Shown here: positions 15,872 to 25,257 of the stretch, piece after piece
Position numbering within the stretch: the stretch's first letter is position 1
Layout of the letters: each line of letters starts with the position of its first letter
DNA from: Mucilaginibacter rubeus
GTDB taxonomy: Bacteria > Bacteroidota > Bacteroidia > Sphingobacteriales > Sphingobacteriaceae
Length of the DNA: 64,000 bases
Assembly (NCBI RefSeq): GCF_003286415.2
Contig: NZ_CP043450.1
Span: forward strand, 6,200,001 to 6,264,000
Direction of reading: 5' to 3'
The notes under the pieces: model-generated
What the model was told of the DNA's origin: nothing
The model's input: the letters and a program-made list of their open reading frames with translations, nothing else
Databases searched by the model: none
Translations under genes and position numbers: made by a program

Positions 15872-17194
15872 TTATTGGATGTTAATACTATTGGTGATTT
15901 GTTTTAACATGATCTCGGCCTGTTTACTCTGGTACTGCGCGGCAAAAAATTTTGATTGCGCGTCGAGGTAATTGCGTTGTGCTTCCCTTACCTCAAGTGG
16001 CGTAATATTGCCCAGCTTATATTTATCAAGCGTAATATCCAGGTTCTTTTTGTTAAGGTTCACGTTAGCTTCTTCCAGTTTTACCAGGTCGAGCCCCGAA
16101 AGGTAGGCAACAAACAAACTGTTGATCTGGCTTTCAATATTCAGCTTGGTTTGTTTGGCAGCAATACCGGCATTATCAATCTGGATCTTAGCATTTTTTT
16201 CGCGCCTGTTTTGGTTAAAGCCGTCAAAAATATTAATGCTTGCGGTTAGTCCGTAGTTAAGCCCGTGTGCATTTTGTGATATGGTAAAACCTGCGGGTGT
16301 TTTGCTATTGGTAAACACATAGCCAGACGTTAAACCAACCTGCGGGTAACGTGTCGAGCGTACCTGTTTCAGATTGATCTCGGCCAGGCGCTGGTTAATT
16401 TGTGCCGATAAGATTCCCGGGTTTTGCAGCTGCGCGTTGTTAAGTACATCGGCCAAAATAAGTTTATCATCAACCACAATGGTGTCTGCCACCGAAAAAT
16501 CCGTTTGCAGATCGCGGATCAATAACTGGTTAAGCTGTATTTTGGTTGATTTAAATAACTGGTACTGGATAATCAGATTACCGGTATCAGTATTCAAATT
16601 TACCTGCGCGTTTAATACATCAAGCCTCGAGGCGCGACCTACATTAAATTTATCGGTAGCAATACGTAGCTGTGTCCTGGATATGTCTATCGCCCCTTTC
16701 AATGCCTTAACCTGTTCGTTTTGACTAATGAGGTCGTAATATGTATTGATCACACTGGCAACGGTACGTTGTACGGTATCCTGTAACCTTAAAACACCAA
16801 GCTTATCCAGCTGTTTAAGCTGATCGTAGTTGGCGAACATACCAAAGCCGTCAAAAATTGTCCAGTTAAGGTTTACGCCATAGCTGTTGTTAGAGTTATG
16901 GGCATTAATGTTATTGTATTTGCCAGTGTTAAGCGTTTGTTTGGTTGACTGGCGGCTGTTGTTATCGGTAAAGCTACCATTAAGTTGTGGCAGCATACCC
17001 GCGTTACCCGCACTAACGTTGTTTGACGCGATGGTTGAATTGTTTTGCGACAACTTAATATTATAGTTATTCTTTAGGGCTATTTCCACCGCGTCTTTAA
17101 GGGATAGCAATGGTTGCGCCGGCTGCTGGGCTTTCGCGATGGCCGATGCCATCGCGAAAGTAAAAACCAGGCAAGCTATTTTCTTGATCATCAT
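15872..17194 (-). CDS. TolC-family outer-membrane efflux protein
   Basis: The 440-residue outer-membrane channel has a signal peptide (cleavage near A-K-A-Q, residue 22). It contains the two repeated OEP halves with long coiled-coil helices (I-A-L-K-N-N-Y-N-I near 36; A-Q-V-N-L-N-T at about 205; L-E-V-R-E-A-Q-R-N-Y-L-D-A-Q-S-K-F near 405). It is the last efflux part in a marR-MFP-RND-TolC operon with gaps of six to seven bases. It exports substrates delivered by the RND pump. Confidence 0.95.
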   Translation of the reverse strand: MMIKKIACLVFTFAMASAIAKAQQPAQPLLSLKDAVEIALKNNYNIKLSQNNSTIASNNVSAGNAGMLPQLNGSFTDNNSRQSTKQTLNTGKYNNINAHNSNNSYGVNLNWTIFDGFGMFANYDQLKQLDKLGVLRLQDTVQRTVASVINTYYDLISQNEQVKALKGAIDISRTQLRIATDKFNVGRASRLDVLNAQVNLNTDTGNLIIQYQLFKSTKIQLNQLLIRDLQTDFSVADTIVVDDKLILADVLNNAQLQNPGILSAQINQRLAEINLKQVRSTRYPQVGLTSGYVFTNSKTPAGFTISQNAHGLNYGLTASINIFDGFNQNRREKNAKIQIDNAGIAAKQTKLNIESQINSLFVAYLSGLDLVKLEEANVNLNKKNLDITLDKYKLGNITPLEVREAQRNYLDAQSKFFAAQYQSKQAEIMLKQITNSINIQ

Positions 17195-17200
17195 ATTATA

Positions 17201-20200
17201 TTACAGGTTTTCGATCAGTTTAGGTTCGTGGTGATGTGGGTGACGGGCGGCCTCAGCTATTTCGGCTTCGGCAGCCAGATCCTCTGGGTCATGGTCGTGA
17301 TCTTTACGGGATTTAGCGGCCAGCAGCAAATACATCATCGGGATAATGTACAGGGTTAGCACCAGTGAAAATAACATCCCACCCATAATAACAATACCTA
17401 ATGATACACGGCTTTTTGCACCGGCACCCAATGCAAACGCGATAGGTACGGCACCGAGCACCACGGCCAAACTTGTCATTAATATCGGGCGTAAACGCGC
17501 CGTGGCAGCTTCAACAACAGCCTCATATTTGGCTACGCCCTGCTCCATACGCTGGTTGGCAAACTCCACAATCAAAATACCATTTTTGGTTACTAAGCCC
17601 ACGAGGGTAATGATCCCGATCTCGCTGAAAATATTAAGGGTTTGGTTAAACAGCCACAGTGATAAAAATGCGCCAGAGATAGCCAGCGGCACGGTAAGCA
17701 TCACAATAAGCGGATCCATAAAGCTTTCAAACTGGGCTGCAAGCACCAGGTAGATGAGCAACAACGCGAAACCGAATGCAAAGAGAATGTTTGATGAACC
17801 TTCGGCGTAGTCACGCGAAGGACCGCTTAGCGCAGTACTAAAAGTATCATCGAGCAGACTTTTCGAAATCCTGTCCATTTCCTTGATACCATCCCCAACA
17901 GTATAACCCGGGGCCAACCCGGCCGAGAGTGTTGCTGATTTGTAGCGGTTAAAATGGTAAATAGCGGGCGGCGTTGCTCCTTCGGTAGTTTTAACTACGT
18001 TATCCAGCTGCACCAAAGTGCCTTTTGAGCTGCGTACGTAAATAGACCGCAGATCGAGCGGCTGATCGCGGTTGGCACGGTCAACCTGTGCTATTACCTG
18101 ATATTGCTTACCGTTTATCAGGAAGTAATCCAAACGGCCGGCGCTGTAATACAATTGCAGCGTTTGAGCTATATCATCAACCGAAACACCCAAATCGCGG
18201 GCGCGCTCACGGTCGGTAACCACGCGCAGCTCAGGCTTGGTAAATTTCAGGTTAACGTCTGTCCCCTGGAAAACCGGGCTTTTTGATACCTCGGCAAAAA
18301 AAGTTGGCAGCACCTTCCGGATCTTTTCAAAATCCTGGTTCTGGATAACATACTGAACCGGTAACGATGTTTTTGAACCTGAACCGCCGCCGCTGATGGT
18401 TTGCTCCTGCACCACAATAGCACGGGCATCAGGCATTTTACGCAGTTTGCCATTCAACCAGTCGGCAAGTTCCTGCTGGGTACGCTTACGCTCCTCCGGG
18501 CCAACAAGCCCTACCCTACCAAAGCCGGTATTTGAAGCTCCGCCACCGCCAAATGACGGTGAAACAATTTCAAGGTTAACGTTAGCCTCAGGAATGGAGT
18601 CGGCAACAAGGTTGGATACCTTATCCATGTAGCGGGTCATGTATTCATAGGTTGCACCTTCCGATCCGGTAACGCTGTACCGGAGTAAGCTGCGGTCGTC
18701 AAGCGGAGCAAGCTCAGATGGGATAACTTTTACCAGAATGCCAATAATAACAAGTGATGCCGCCAGAATAACGAACGATACCCATTTACGCTTCATAAAC
18801 TTAACAAGCGACTCTGAATAAGAGTTGATCATATTTACAAAGAATGGCTCTGTTCTTTCGTAAAACTTCGATTTCTTTTGATTTTTACGGATCAGCTTAA
18901 CGTTAAGCATCGGTGTTAATGACAGGGACACGAACGCTGATATCAACACCGCCCCCGCTACCACCACCGCAAATTCGCGGAATAAACGACCGGTGAAGCC
19001 CTGTAAAAACACAATGGGTAAAAACACAGCGGCCAACGTAACCGATGTGGATACCACCGCGAAAAAGATCTCGGCCGAGCCTTCAAAAGCCGCTTTGCGG
19101 ATAGCCATACCAGCCTCCACCTTTTTATAGATATTCTCCGTTACTACTATACCGTCATCCACCACCAGGCCTGTTGCCAGTACTATCCCCAGCAGGGTTA
19201 ATATATTGATGGAGAAACCGAAGATATACATGATAAAGAAGGCCCCGATCAGGGATACCGGGATATCTATCAACGGACGGAAAGCGATAAGCCAGTCGCG
19301 GAAGAAAAGGTAAATGATAATTACCACCAACACAAACGCCACGATGAGTGTTTCCTGCACTTCAGATATCGACTGGTTAATGAACCTTGTATTATCCAAA
19401 GCTACTTTTACTGAAATATCTGGCGGAAGATCTTTTTTGATCTGCTCCAAACGGGCATAAAAATCTTTGGCTATCTGCACATAATTGGCACCAGGCTGCG
19501 GCACAAGGGCTAAACCAACCATCGGTACGCCCGACTCTTTAAATATGGTTTCCTCATTAGCCGAACCCAATACGGCATAACCAATATCGCTCAGCCTGAT
19601 CACCCTGCTGCTATCTGCACGAATAATGAGGTTGTTAAAATCTTTTTCGGTTGCCAGTTTACCCAATGCCCTGATGGTAACCTCGGTATTATTACCTTCA
19701 ATTTTACCGGCAGGCAATTCCACGTTCTCTTTGGCCAGGGCGGCCCCAATATCAGTGGCTGTAACCCCAAGCGCCGAAAGTTTCTTTGGGTCAATCCAAA
19801 GGCGCATAGCATACTGGCGCTGTCCCTGTACGTTGATGGTACTTACCCCCGGGATGGTTTGCAAACCTTCCAGCAGCACGTTCTCCGCGTAATCATCCAG
19901 CTGGTTTATGTTACGGGTATTACTGCTTACGGTAAGGGTAATGATCTGGTCGGCGCTGGCATCCGCTTTAGTTACTACCGGCGGGGCGTTAATATCCTGT
20001 GGCAGCTGGCGCTGGGCCTGGCTCACTTTGTCGCGCACGTCGTTAGCGGCCGTTTCCAGGTCGGCATCAAGGTCAAACTCAACCGTAATATTACTCTGAC
20101 CAACAGAACTGGTTGACGATATATTACGGATGCCCGGCACACCGTTGATTGATTTTTCAAGCGGCTCCGTTATCTGTGATTCAATTACATCGGCATTGGC

Positions 20201-20359
20201 ACCAGAATAACTGGTTGATACCGAAATAATAGGCGGATCTACCGAAGGGAAATCCCTCACCCCTAAAAACTTATAACCGATAATACCAAACACAACAATA
20301 ACCACAGACATTACTGTTGCCAATACCGGCCGTTTAATACTTACTGAGGATAAACTCAT
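17201..20359 (-). CDS. RND efflux pump inner-membrane transporter (HAE1 family)
   Basis: The 1052-residue proton-driven pump begins M-S-L-S-S-V-S-I-K-R-P-V-L-A-T-V-M-S. It has twelve expected membrane segments with two large periplasmic loops. Conserved text includes G-A-N-A-D-V-I-E-S-Q-I-T-E-P-L-E and the TM4 proton-relay region G-L-V-V-D-D-G-I-V-V-T-E-N-I (two Asp). The C-terminus carries a His-rich cytoplasmic tail (R-H-P-H-H-H-E-P). The HAE1 class exports amphiphilic drugs and lipids; the substrate is not readable. Confidence 0.97.
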   Translation of the reverse strand: MSLSSVSIKRPVLATVMSVVIVVFGIIGYKFLGVRDFPSVDPPIISVSTSYSGANADVIESQITEPLEKSINGVPGIRNISSTSSVGQSNITVEFDLDADLETAANDVRDKVSQAQRQLPQDINAPPVVTKADASADQIITLTVSSNTRNINQLDDYAENVLLEGLQTIPGVSTINVQGQRQYAMRLWIDPKKLSALGVTATDIGAALAKENVELPAGKIEGNNTEVTIRALGKLATEKDFNNLIIRADSSRVIRLSDIGYAVLGSANEETIFKESGVPMVGLALVPQPGANYVQIAKDFYARLEQIKKDLPPDISVKVALDNTRFINQSISEVQETLIVAFVLVVIIIYLFFRDWLIAFRPLIDIPVSLIGAFFIMYIFGFSINILTLLGIVLATGLVVDDGIVVTENIYKKVEAGMAIRKAAFEGSAEIFFAVVSTSVTLAAVFLPIVFLQGFTGRLFREFAVVVAGAVLISAFVSLSLTPMLNVKLIRKNQKKSKFYERTEPFFVNMINSYSESLVKFMKRKWVSFVILAASLVIIGILVKVIPSELAPLDDRSLLRYSVTGSEGATYEYMTRYMDKVSNLVADSIPEANVNLEIVSPSFGGGGASNTGFGRVGLVGPEERKRTQQELADWLNGKLRKMPDARAIVVQEQTISGGGSGSKTSLPVQYVIQNQDFEKIRKVLPTFFAEVSKSPVFQGTDVNLKFTKPELRVVTDRERARDLGVSVDDIAQTLQLYYSAGRLDYFLINGKQYQVIAQVDRANRDQPLDLRSIYVRSSKGTLVQLDNVVKTTEGATPPAIYHFNRYKSATLSAGLAPGYTVGDGIKEMDRISKSLLDDTFSTALSGPSRDYAEGSSNILFAFGFALLLIYLVLAAQFESFMDPLIVMLTVPLAISGAFLSLWLFNQTLNIFSEIGIITLVGLVTKNGILIVEFANQRMEQGVAKYEAVVEAATARLRPILMTSLAVVLGAVPIAFALGAGAKSRVSLGIVIMGGMLFSLVLTLYIIPMMYLLLAAKSRKDHDHDPEDLAAEAEIAEAARHPHHHEPKLIENL

Positions 20360-20366
20360 ATCTGGT

Positions 20367-21449
20367 TTATTTAATAACTTTTAAAATTTTCAAAGGCACT
20401 TTTGGTCGCATTTGGATCAAGCCTGATACTACCACGCTATCGCCGGGTTGTAAACCTTCAATAACCTGGATCTTGGTATCGGTACGCAGATCTGTTTTAA
20501 CCGGTTTTGACACCGCGATGCCGTTATGGTAAATCCACACCAGGCTACTTTTCAAATCGGGGATAACCGCCTCTGTTGGCAGCAAAATAGTTTTTGGAAT
20601 CTGATCTAATGTCAGGTTGATTTTGGCAAAGCTGCCTGCTGTAAGTATTCCCTTAGGGTTTGGCGCTTTAGCACGTACGGTAATGGTACGTGAGCTGGCA
20701 TCAATTGAAGGGTCGATAGCGTACACTGTACCTGTAAAATTCTCCATCGAGCTTTCTGTCCTGAACCTGATCTTGCTGCCCGGACCAAGGATAGAAAGGT
20801 ATCTTTCAGGAACAGAAAAAGTTACTTTAGCCGGATCGATATTAACCAAATTAGCTATTGGCGACGACGGCGACAGGTAACTGCCCGGGCTCACATTTCT
20901 TAAACCAATAATACCTGAAAATGGTGCACGGATCTCGGTACGCGCAATTTGCGCCTTGATTACATCGGCAGCCGCCTTTAACGAGTTTAATGCGGTTAAT
21001 GAAGTATCATATTCTTCCTGGCTTATAGCTTCTTTTTGAAGCAACTGACGGTTACGGCTTTCTTGCTGCTTTGCCAATGCTACCTGGTACTGGTTTTGTT
21101 GCAGGGATGCTTCCAGGTCCTGGTTGTAAACTTTTACCAGCAACTGTCCCTTTGTTACTTTACTACCTTCATTAAAATATATGCCTGTGATATTCCCCGC
21201 TGTCTGGCTTATCAGGCTCACTTTTTCATTAGCATCAATAGTACCGGTTATATCAATGATATTATTTACGGCGGTATCCTTAACTATCATGACGTTAACA
21301 CCTACGGGGCCGCCTCCTTTTTTCTTATCACCCTTGCCCGAAGCCATAGCCGCGGCCGATTTTTTTGCCCCCTCGCTAAAAAATTTGTTGTAAATTAAAT
21401 AGGCAACCAGCAGGGCCAGCGCCGTGTAAATAATATATTTCGTTTTCAT
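20367..21449 (-). CDS. RND efflux periplasmic adaptor (membrane fusion protein)
   Basis: The 360-residue adaptor has an N-terminal membrane anchor (residues 5-23), then a Lys/Gly-rich stretch. A split lipoyl domain (I-D-A-N-E-K-V-S-L-I-S-Q-T-A-G-N-I and T-E-I-R-A-P-F-S-G-I-I-G) flanks an alpha-hairpin rich in Gln/Ala (about residues 110-165). Beta-barrel and membrane-proximal domains follow. It bridges pump and outer-membrane channel and is separated from both neighbours in the operon by seven bases. Confidence 0.95.
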   Translation of the reverse strand: MKTKYIIYTALALLVAYLIYNKFFSEGAKKSAAAMASGKGDKKKGGGPVGVNVMIVKDTAVNNIIDITGTIDANEKVSLISQTAGNITGIYFNEGSKVTKGQLLVKVYNQDLEASLQQNQYQVALAKQQESRNRQLLQKEAISQEEYDTSLTALNSLKAAADVIKAQIARTEIRAPFSGIIGLRNVSPGSYLSPSSPIANLVNIDPAKVTFSVPERYLSILGPGSKIRFRTESSMENFTGTVYAIDPSIDASSRTITVRAKAPNPKGILTAGSFAKINLTLDQIPKTILLPTEAVIPDLKSSLVWIYHNGIAVSKPVKTDLRTDTKIQVIEGLQPGDSVVVSGLIQMRPKVPLKILKVIK

Positions 21450-21456
21450 ACTTTGT

Positions 21457-21924
21457 TTAATCCGTGTGTGGTTTAGCTTGTAGGGTTGTTTCGGGTGATA
21501 TTAATGGTTTTAAATTTTTGTGCATCCGGGTAAGTACACTTTCAAACACCTGCATATCGGCTTCAGATATGCCATCGGTAATATCAGTGTTTATGTTTTC
21601 AAATGTTTCGAGTATCTGGGGTACGGCCAGTTTAGCCTTTTCGGTTACCCGTAGTAATTGTTGGCGCCTGTCGTTCGGGTTATTTTCGCGGTAAACAAAT
21701 CCTCTTGACGATAGCAGGTTAATGATGTTCACCATGGCCGATTTATCCTTGCCCAGCATATGCGCCAGCGCGTTTTGCGTAAGCTGTCCGTCATGAACAT
21801 AAATGAGCGAAAGGATATAATGGTACCTTGTAACTTCCAGATGAGCGGTTTGCTTTACCAGTACATCCAGGTACAATTTACCCAAGCGGAGCAGCTTGCG
21901 CGAAATAGGTTCAATCAGTTCCAT
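21457..21924 (-). CDS. MarR-family regulator of the efflux operon
   Basis: The 155-residue winged-helix regulator is the first gene of the efflux operon, seven bases before the adaptor. The DNA-binding region is L-T-Q-N-A-L-A-H-M-L-G-K-D-K-S-A-M-V-N-I-I-N-L-L-S-S-R-G-F-V-Y-R (about residues 50-85), followed by the wing with N-P-N-D-R-R-Q-Q-L. By family habit it would repress its own operon and respond to phenolic or amphiphilic ligands. A long inverted repeat in the upstream region is a candidate operator. Confidence 0.92.
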   Translation of the reverse strand: MELIEPISRKLLRLGKLYLDVLVKQTAHLEVTRYHYILSLIYVHDGQLTQNALAHMLGKDKSAMVNIINLLSSRGFVYRENNPNDRRQQLLRVTEKAKLAVPQILETFENINTDITDGISEADMQVFESVLTRMHKNLKPLISPETTLQAKPHTD

Positions 21925-21936
21925 TTTACTTAAAAT

Positions 21937-21997
21937 CGTTGTAAAACTAATAGCATAATATTAACAATAGTTGCATGTATCAACCATTTTACAACGG
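21937..21997. promoter_or_regulatory. Inverted repeat upstream of marR, candidate operator
   Basis: Perfect 10-bp arms CGTTGTAAAA (21937-21946) and TTTTACAACG (21988-21997) bracket the region where the marR promoter should lie. In the middle, GTTGCATGTATCAAC (21970-21984) is a weaker inverted site. The spacer also separates marR from the divergent M61 gene. Confidence 0.4.
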
Positions 21998-22058
21998 CGT
22001 TTTGGGCACAGGAATGCCAGATATTTAACTGATTATATAATTTTTATAAATTGCGTGC

Positions 22059-23861
22059 ATGAAACTGACCAACCTACGCACGTTATTTTTTCTAACGATT
22101 TTAATTATGAGTACTACCATCAGCGAGGCAGCCGCCAACGCTCAGATTACCTACAATGTTTCGTTTCCAGAAGCCCAGGCCCATTATGCCGATATCGAAA
22201 TGCATATTACCGGGCTTCAGCAAAACACCCTTGAACTGAAAATGCCGGTATGGACACCCGGTTCATACCTTGTCCGCGAATTCGCTAAAAACATCGAATC
22301 ATTAAGTGCCGAAACCAGCGGCAAGCCGGTTGCAGCACCCAAAATCAATAAGAACACCTGGCAAATTGTTACAAAAGGAATTTCATCGGTAACAGTAAAA
22401 TACCGCGTTTATGCCTTTGAGCTTTCGGTACGCACCAGCTTTATTGATGCGTCACATGCATTCCTTTCAACTACCGGCATCTTTATTTATCCGGCCAACA
22501 TGCTGCATTCGCCGGCTACCATCCATATTAAGCCTTATAAAAACTGGGATAAGGTTTCCACCAGCTTAGATATGGTAAATAATGATCCTTTTACCCGGTT
22601 ATCGCCCAATTTCGATATCCTGTTTGATTCGCCTATTGAAGTGGGTAACCAGGATGTTTTTGGCTTTGACGCATCTGGCGTTCATTATGAAATTTGCATG
22701 TATGGCGGTGGCAACTACGACAGGGAGAAGCTAAAAGCCGATATCCACAAAATTGTTGACCAGGAAACTGCTGTATTTGGTGAAAACCCTAACAAGCACT
22801 ATGTATTTATAGTACATAATCGCCAACGCAACGGTGGTGGTTTGGAGCACCTGAGCTCGACTGTTTTAGGCGCTTCGCGCGACAATTACGCTAACGATAA
22901 AGGCTACCAAAGCTTTTTAGGCCTGGTTGCGCATGAGCATTTTCATTTGTGGAATGTAAAACGCCTGCGCCCAATTGTTTTAGGTCCGTTTGATTATGAT
23001 AATGAAAACTATACCACCAACCTGTGGATAGCCGAAGGCTTTACCGAATATTACCAGGGCATTATTGTTCGCCGTACGCAATTGTTCCCTGTCGAAAATT
23101 ATTTTGACACTTTGGAGGGCGAATTCAACATCCTTGAAAACCTGCCGGGCAAGGATGTACAAACCGTTGCCGAATCAAGCTTCGACGCCTGGATCAAGGC
23201 ATATCGCCCTAACGAAAACTCAAACAACAGCACCATATCGTACTACAACAAGGGAGCGATTATTGGTATGATGCTGGACCTGCAGATCATTAACGACAGC
23301 AAAGGCAAATACTCCTTAGATGATGCGATGAGATATATGTATACCCAGTTTTACAAAACAAAAAAACGCGGTTATACCGATGCAGAGTTTAAAGCCGCCT
23401 TTGAAAAATTTGCTGGTAAAAAACTGGATGACTTTTATGCTAAATACATCAATGGCTTAACTCCTGTAGATTATAGCAAATACTTGGGCTATGCGGGTTA
23501 CAAGATAGTTGATGAACTGGCTGGCAAAAACGATGCGGCCTTAGGAATCACTACAGCCACAAACGCCGCCAAAAAAATTATTGTTACCGGAGTACAACGC
23601 GGCACTGCAGCCTATATAGACGGCATTAACGTTAACGACGAAATCACCGCTATTGATGGCAATCCCGTTACCGACGCGGCAACCATGATCAAAGATAAAA
23701 ACCCGGGAGATAAGATCCAGGTTACTGTAACCCGCGACGGACAAGCCATTATCCTGCCGGTTACCCTGCTGAAAAGCAACCGCGTTAAATACAACATTGC
23801 TACAATTGACAACCCAACCGAACAGCAACTGGTTGTAAGGAAAAAGTGGTTGAGTATATAA
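22059..23861 (+). CDS. M61-family metallopeptidase with PDZ domain
   Basis: A 600-residue secreted peptidase with a signal peptide (residues 1-28). An N-terminal beta domain starts I-T-Y-N-V-S-F-P-E-A-Q-A-H-Y-A-D-I-E. The thermolysin-like catalytic part has the zinc motif H292-E293-H-F-H296 in V-A-H-E-H-F-H-L-W-N-V-K-R and third ligand Glu326 in L-W-I-A-E-G-F-T-E-Y-Y. A PDZ domain (about residues 495-575) contains G-T-A-A-Y-I-D-G-I-N-V-N-D-E-I. M61 enzymes (glycyl aminopeptidases) favour N-terminal Gly or Ala. A strong terminator follows. Confidence 0.95.
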   Translation: MKLTNLRTLFFLTILIMSTTISEAAANAQITYNVSFPEAQAHYADIEMHITGLQQNTLELKMPVWTPGSYLVREFAKNIESLSAETSGKPVAAPKINKNTWQIVTKGISSVTVKYRVYAFELSVRTSFIDASHAFLSTTGIFIYPANMLHSPATIHIKPYKNWDKVSTSLDMVNNDPFTRLSPNFDILFDSPIEVGNQDVFGFDASGVHYEICMYGGGNYDREKLKADIHKIVDQETAVFGENPNKHYVFIVHNRQRNGGGLEHLSSTVLGASRDNYANDKGYQSFLGLVAHEHFHLWNVKRLRPIVLGPFDYDNENYTTNLWIAEGFTEYYQGIIVRRTQLFPVENYFDTLEGEFNILENLPGKDVQTVAESSFDAWIKAYRPNENSNNSTISYYNKGAIIGMMLDLQIINDSKGKYSLDDAMRYMYTQFYKTKKRGYTDAEFKAAFEKFAGKKLDDFYAKYINGLTPVDYSKYLGYAGYKIVDELAGKNDAALGITTATNAAKKIIVTGVQRGTAAYIDGINVNDEITAIDGNPVTDAATMIKDKNPGDKIQVTVTRDGQAIILPVTLLKSNRVKYNIATIDNPTEQQLVVRKKWLSI

Positions 23862-23883
23862 GATATGTTTTATTAATAATGGA

Positions 23884-23911
23884 GGGCCGGCTGAAAAGCT
23901 GGCCCTTTTTT
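23884..23911 (+). terminator. Intrinsic terminator after the M61 peptidase gene
   Basis: Nine-base-pair stem GGGCCGGCT with AGCTGGCCC (one G-U), GAAA loop, then six T. Confidence 0.92.
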
Positions 23912-23990
23912 CGTTTGAAAACTTGTTATTCCTGGGGAAGGAGAAAATTAAACTTTTAAAAAGTGAAGTGACATTAAATGTATAGGGACT

Positions 23991-24062
23991 GTCACCCTGA
24001 ACCAGTCGAAGAACGCGCGCAGAGGCCCTACCCACTATGCTTTGACTGGCTCAGCATGATAC
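23991..24062. repeat. GTCACCCTGA...GTCGAAG imperfect palindrome
   Basis: The left arm GTCACCCTGAACCAGTCGAA (from 23991) pairs imperfectly with CTTTGACTGGCTCAGCATGA (from 24040). It lies in the 299-bp gene-free gap 23862-24160, which otherwise holds only the terminator. This GTCGAAG-type element is a widely dispersed Bacteroidota repeat. Confidence 0.65.
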
Positions 24063-24160
24063 CCGTTAACGCTCGTGGGCAGGCACAAGGGAGCAATACC
24101 CGCAGGTAGCCACACAACACTTGCGTCAAAGGTGTGGTATATATGTCTTCACAATAAGAT

Positions 24161-24436
24161 CTAATTATTACCCAACCCTTCCTCAATCTTTGCTTGCAGC
24201 TCTGCTTTAAAATCCTCGTCCAATTTCAGCTCATTCTTTAACGAATCATGAAAAAGTTGCTTTACCATATTATTGATAATGCGACTTTGTTTATTGTATA
24301 ACACACACATGCCGCAACCCGCCAGGTGAATGCGCAACTCTATTTCCTCGCGAAAGCTAAGCCGTTTAAGCTGCTTTTTTTCGATAAGGAAAGTAGCTTG
24401 TTTACAGTTGTATATGACTTTTTTCAGGTAACTCAT
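24161..24436 (-). CDS. Small zinc-finger anti-sigma factor
   Basis: A 91-residue protein starting M-S-Y-L-K-K-V-I-Y-N-C-K-Q-A-T two bases after the sigma-factor stop. Longer in-frame starts (GTG or ATG) would overlap the sigma gene. A conserved zf-HC2-like site is visible as an early Cys (residue 11) and H-L-A-G-C-G-M-C near 40-47, matching the H-x3-C-x2-C pattern of ZAS anti-sigma domains. No membrane segment is present, so it would be a cytoplasmic redox- or zinc-dependent anti-sigma, as in RsrA/ChrR-type proteins. This is inferred from motif and gene pairing. Confidence 0.75.
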   Translation of the reverse strand: MSYLKKVIYNCKQATFLIEKKQLKRLSFREEIELRIHLAGCGMCVLYNKQSRIINNMVKQLFHDSLKNELKLDEDFKAELQAKIEEGLGNN

Positions 24437-24438
24437 TT

Positions 24439-25014
24439 TTAATTCCAGTTTTTTTGGAGGCAAGCCCTCAGGTTAACTTTTGCCCGGTGAATAATTACCC
24501 AGAAATTAGCCTGGGTAACATGAAGTTCGGTGCAAATATGCTCGGTTGCGGCATCATCAATGTGCTTCATGGTAAAAACCGCGTTCCACAGTGCAGGGAG
24601 CTTTTGCAGGCATAATTGTAAAATTTTGTTCAGTTCCTTTTTCAATAATGGATCCTGCTCATCCATCCCGGCAATGGGTTGCGGCGCATACTCAGGTTTC
24701 CAATGACCATTCCCTTCATCAAAAAATTCATCCTGCTCCTGTGTGGCTTTATTTGCAGCAGCTATAGCCAAGCCTGACGATTTTTTCCGGTACACATCAA
24801 TAATTTTATTTTTAAGAATTGCTGTAAGCCACGTTCGTTCGGTGCTCCTGCCCTCAAACCTGTCAACCCTTTCAAGCGCTGCTAAAAAAGTTTCCTGCAC
24901 CAGGTCTTTAGCCAGGTCCTCGTCATTGATACGCACAATGGCATACATATACAGGTAATCGGCATAGGTGGCAACCCATTTGTGCGGGTTTAATACATTA
25001 GTTTCGGATATCAT
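24439..25014 (-). CDS. ECF-subfamily RNA polymerase sigma factor
   Basis: The 191-residue sigma-70 relative has region 2 at about residues 15-85 (Y-A-I-V-R-I-N-D-E-D-L-A-K-D-L-V-Q-E-T-F-L-A-A-L-E and R-T-W-L-T-A-I-L-K-N-K-I-I-D) and region 4 near 135-185 (L-P-A-L-W-N-A-V-F-T-M-K-H-I-D). A spacer of unusual length with an Asp/Glu-rich stretch lies between them. The anti-sigma gene follows by two bases. The pair is transcribed away from the DUF1223 gene. Confidence 0.95.
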   Translation of the reverse strand: MISETNVLNPHKWVATYADYLYMYAIVRINDEDLAKDLVQETFLAALERVDRFEGRSTERTWLTAILKNKIIDVYRKKSSGLAIAAANKATQEQDEFFDEGNGHWKPEYAPQPIAGMDEQDPLLKKELNKILQLCLQKLPALWNAVFTMKHIDDAATEHICTELHVTQANFWVIIHRAKVNLRACLQKNWN

Positions 25015-25257
25015 GAATGCTTAAGCTGATACAATACCACGTTAGTCGGGCGCAGGCGCTAATCCTTACAAATTAAACTCAAAATTAGGTTTATTTTAAA
25101 CCAAGCCATTCCATTTATTACACCCTGCATTATCCTCATTGATAATGAGCTTATTATGCCGATATTTATATCAGCCAAAAAAGAAAAAATTTATTGTAAG
25201 GTTATCCCCGTAAACCCGACAAAGCAGTAAAAACGTATATCATTTAATCTAAATAAT

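Noticed and set aside
23541..24035. Minus-strand frame of 164 codons
   Set aside because: Mostly antisense to the M61 PDZ domain and passes through a strong terminator.
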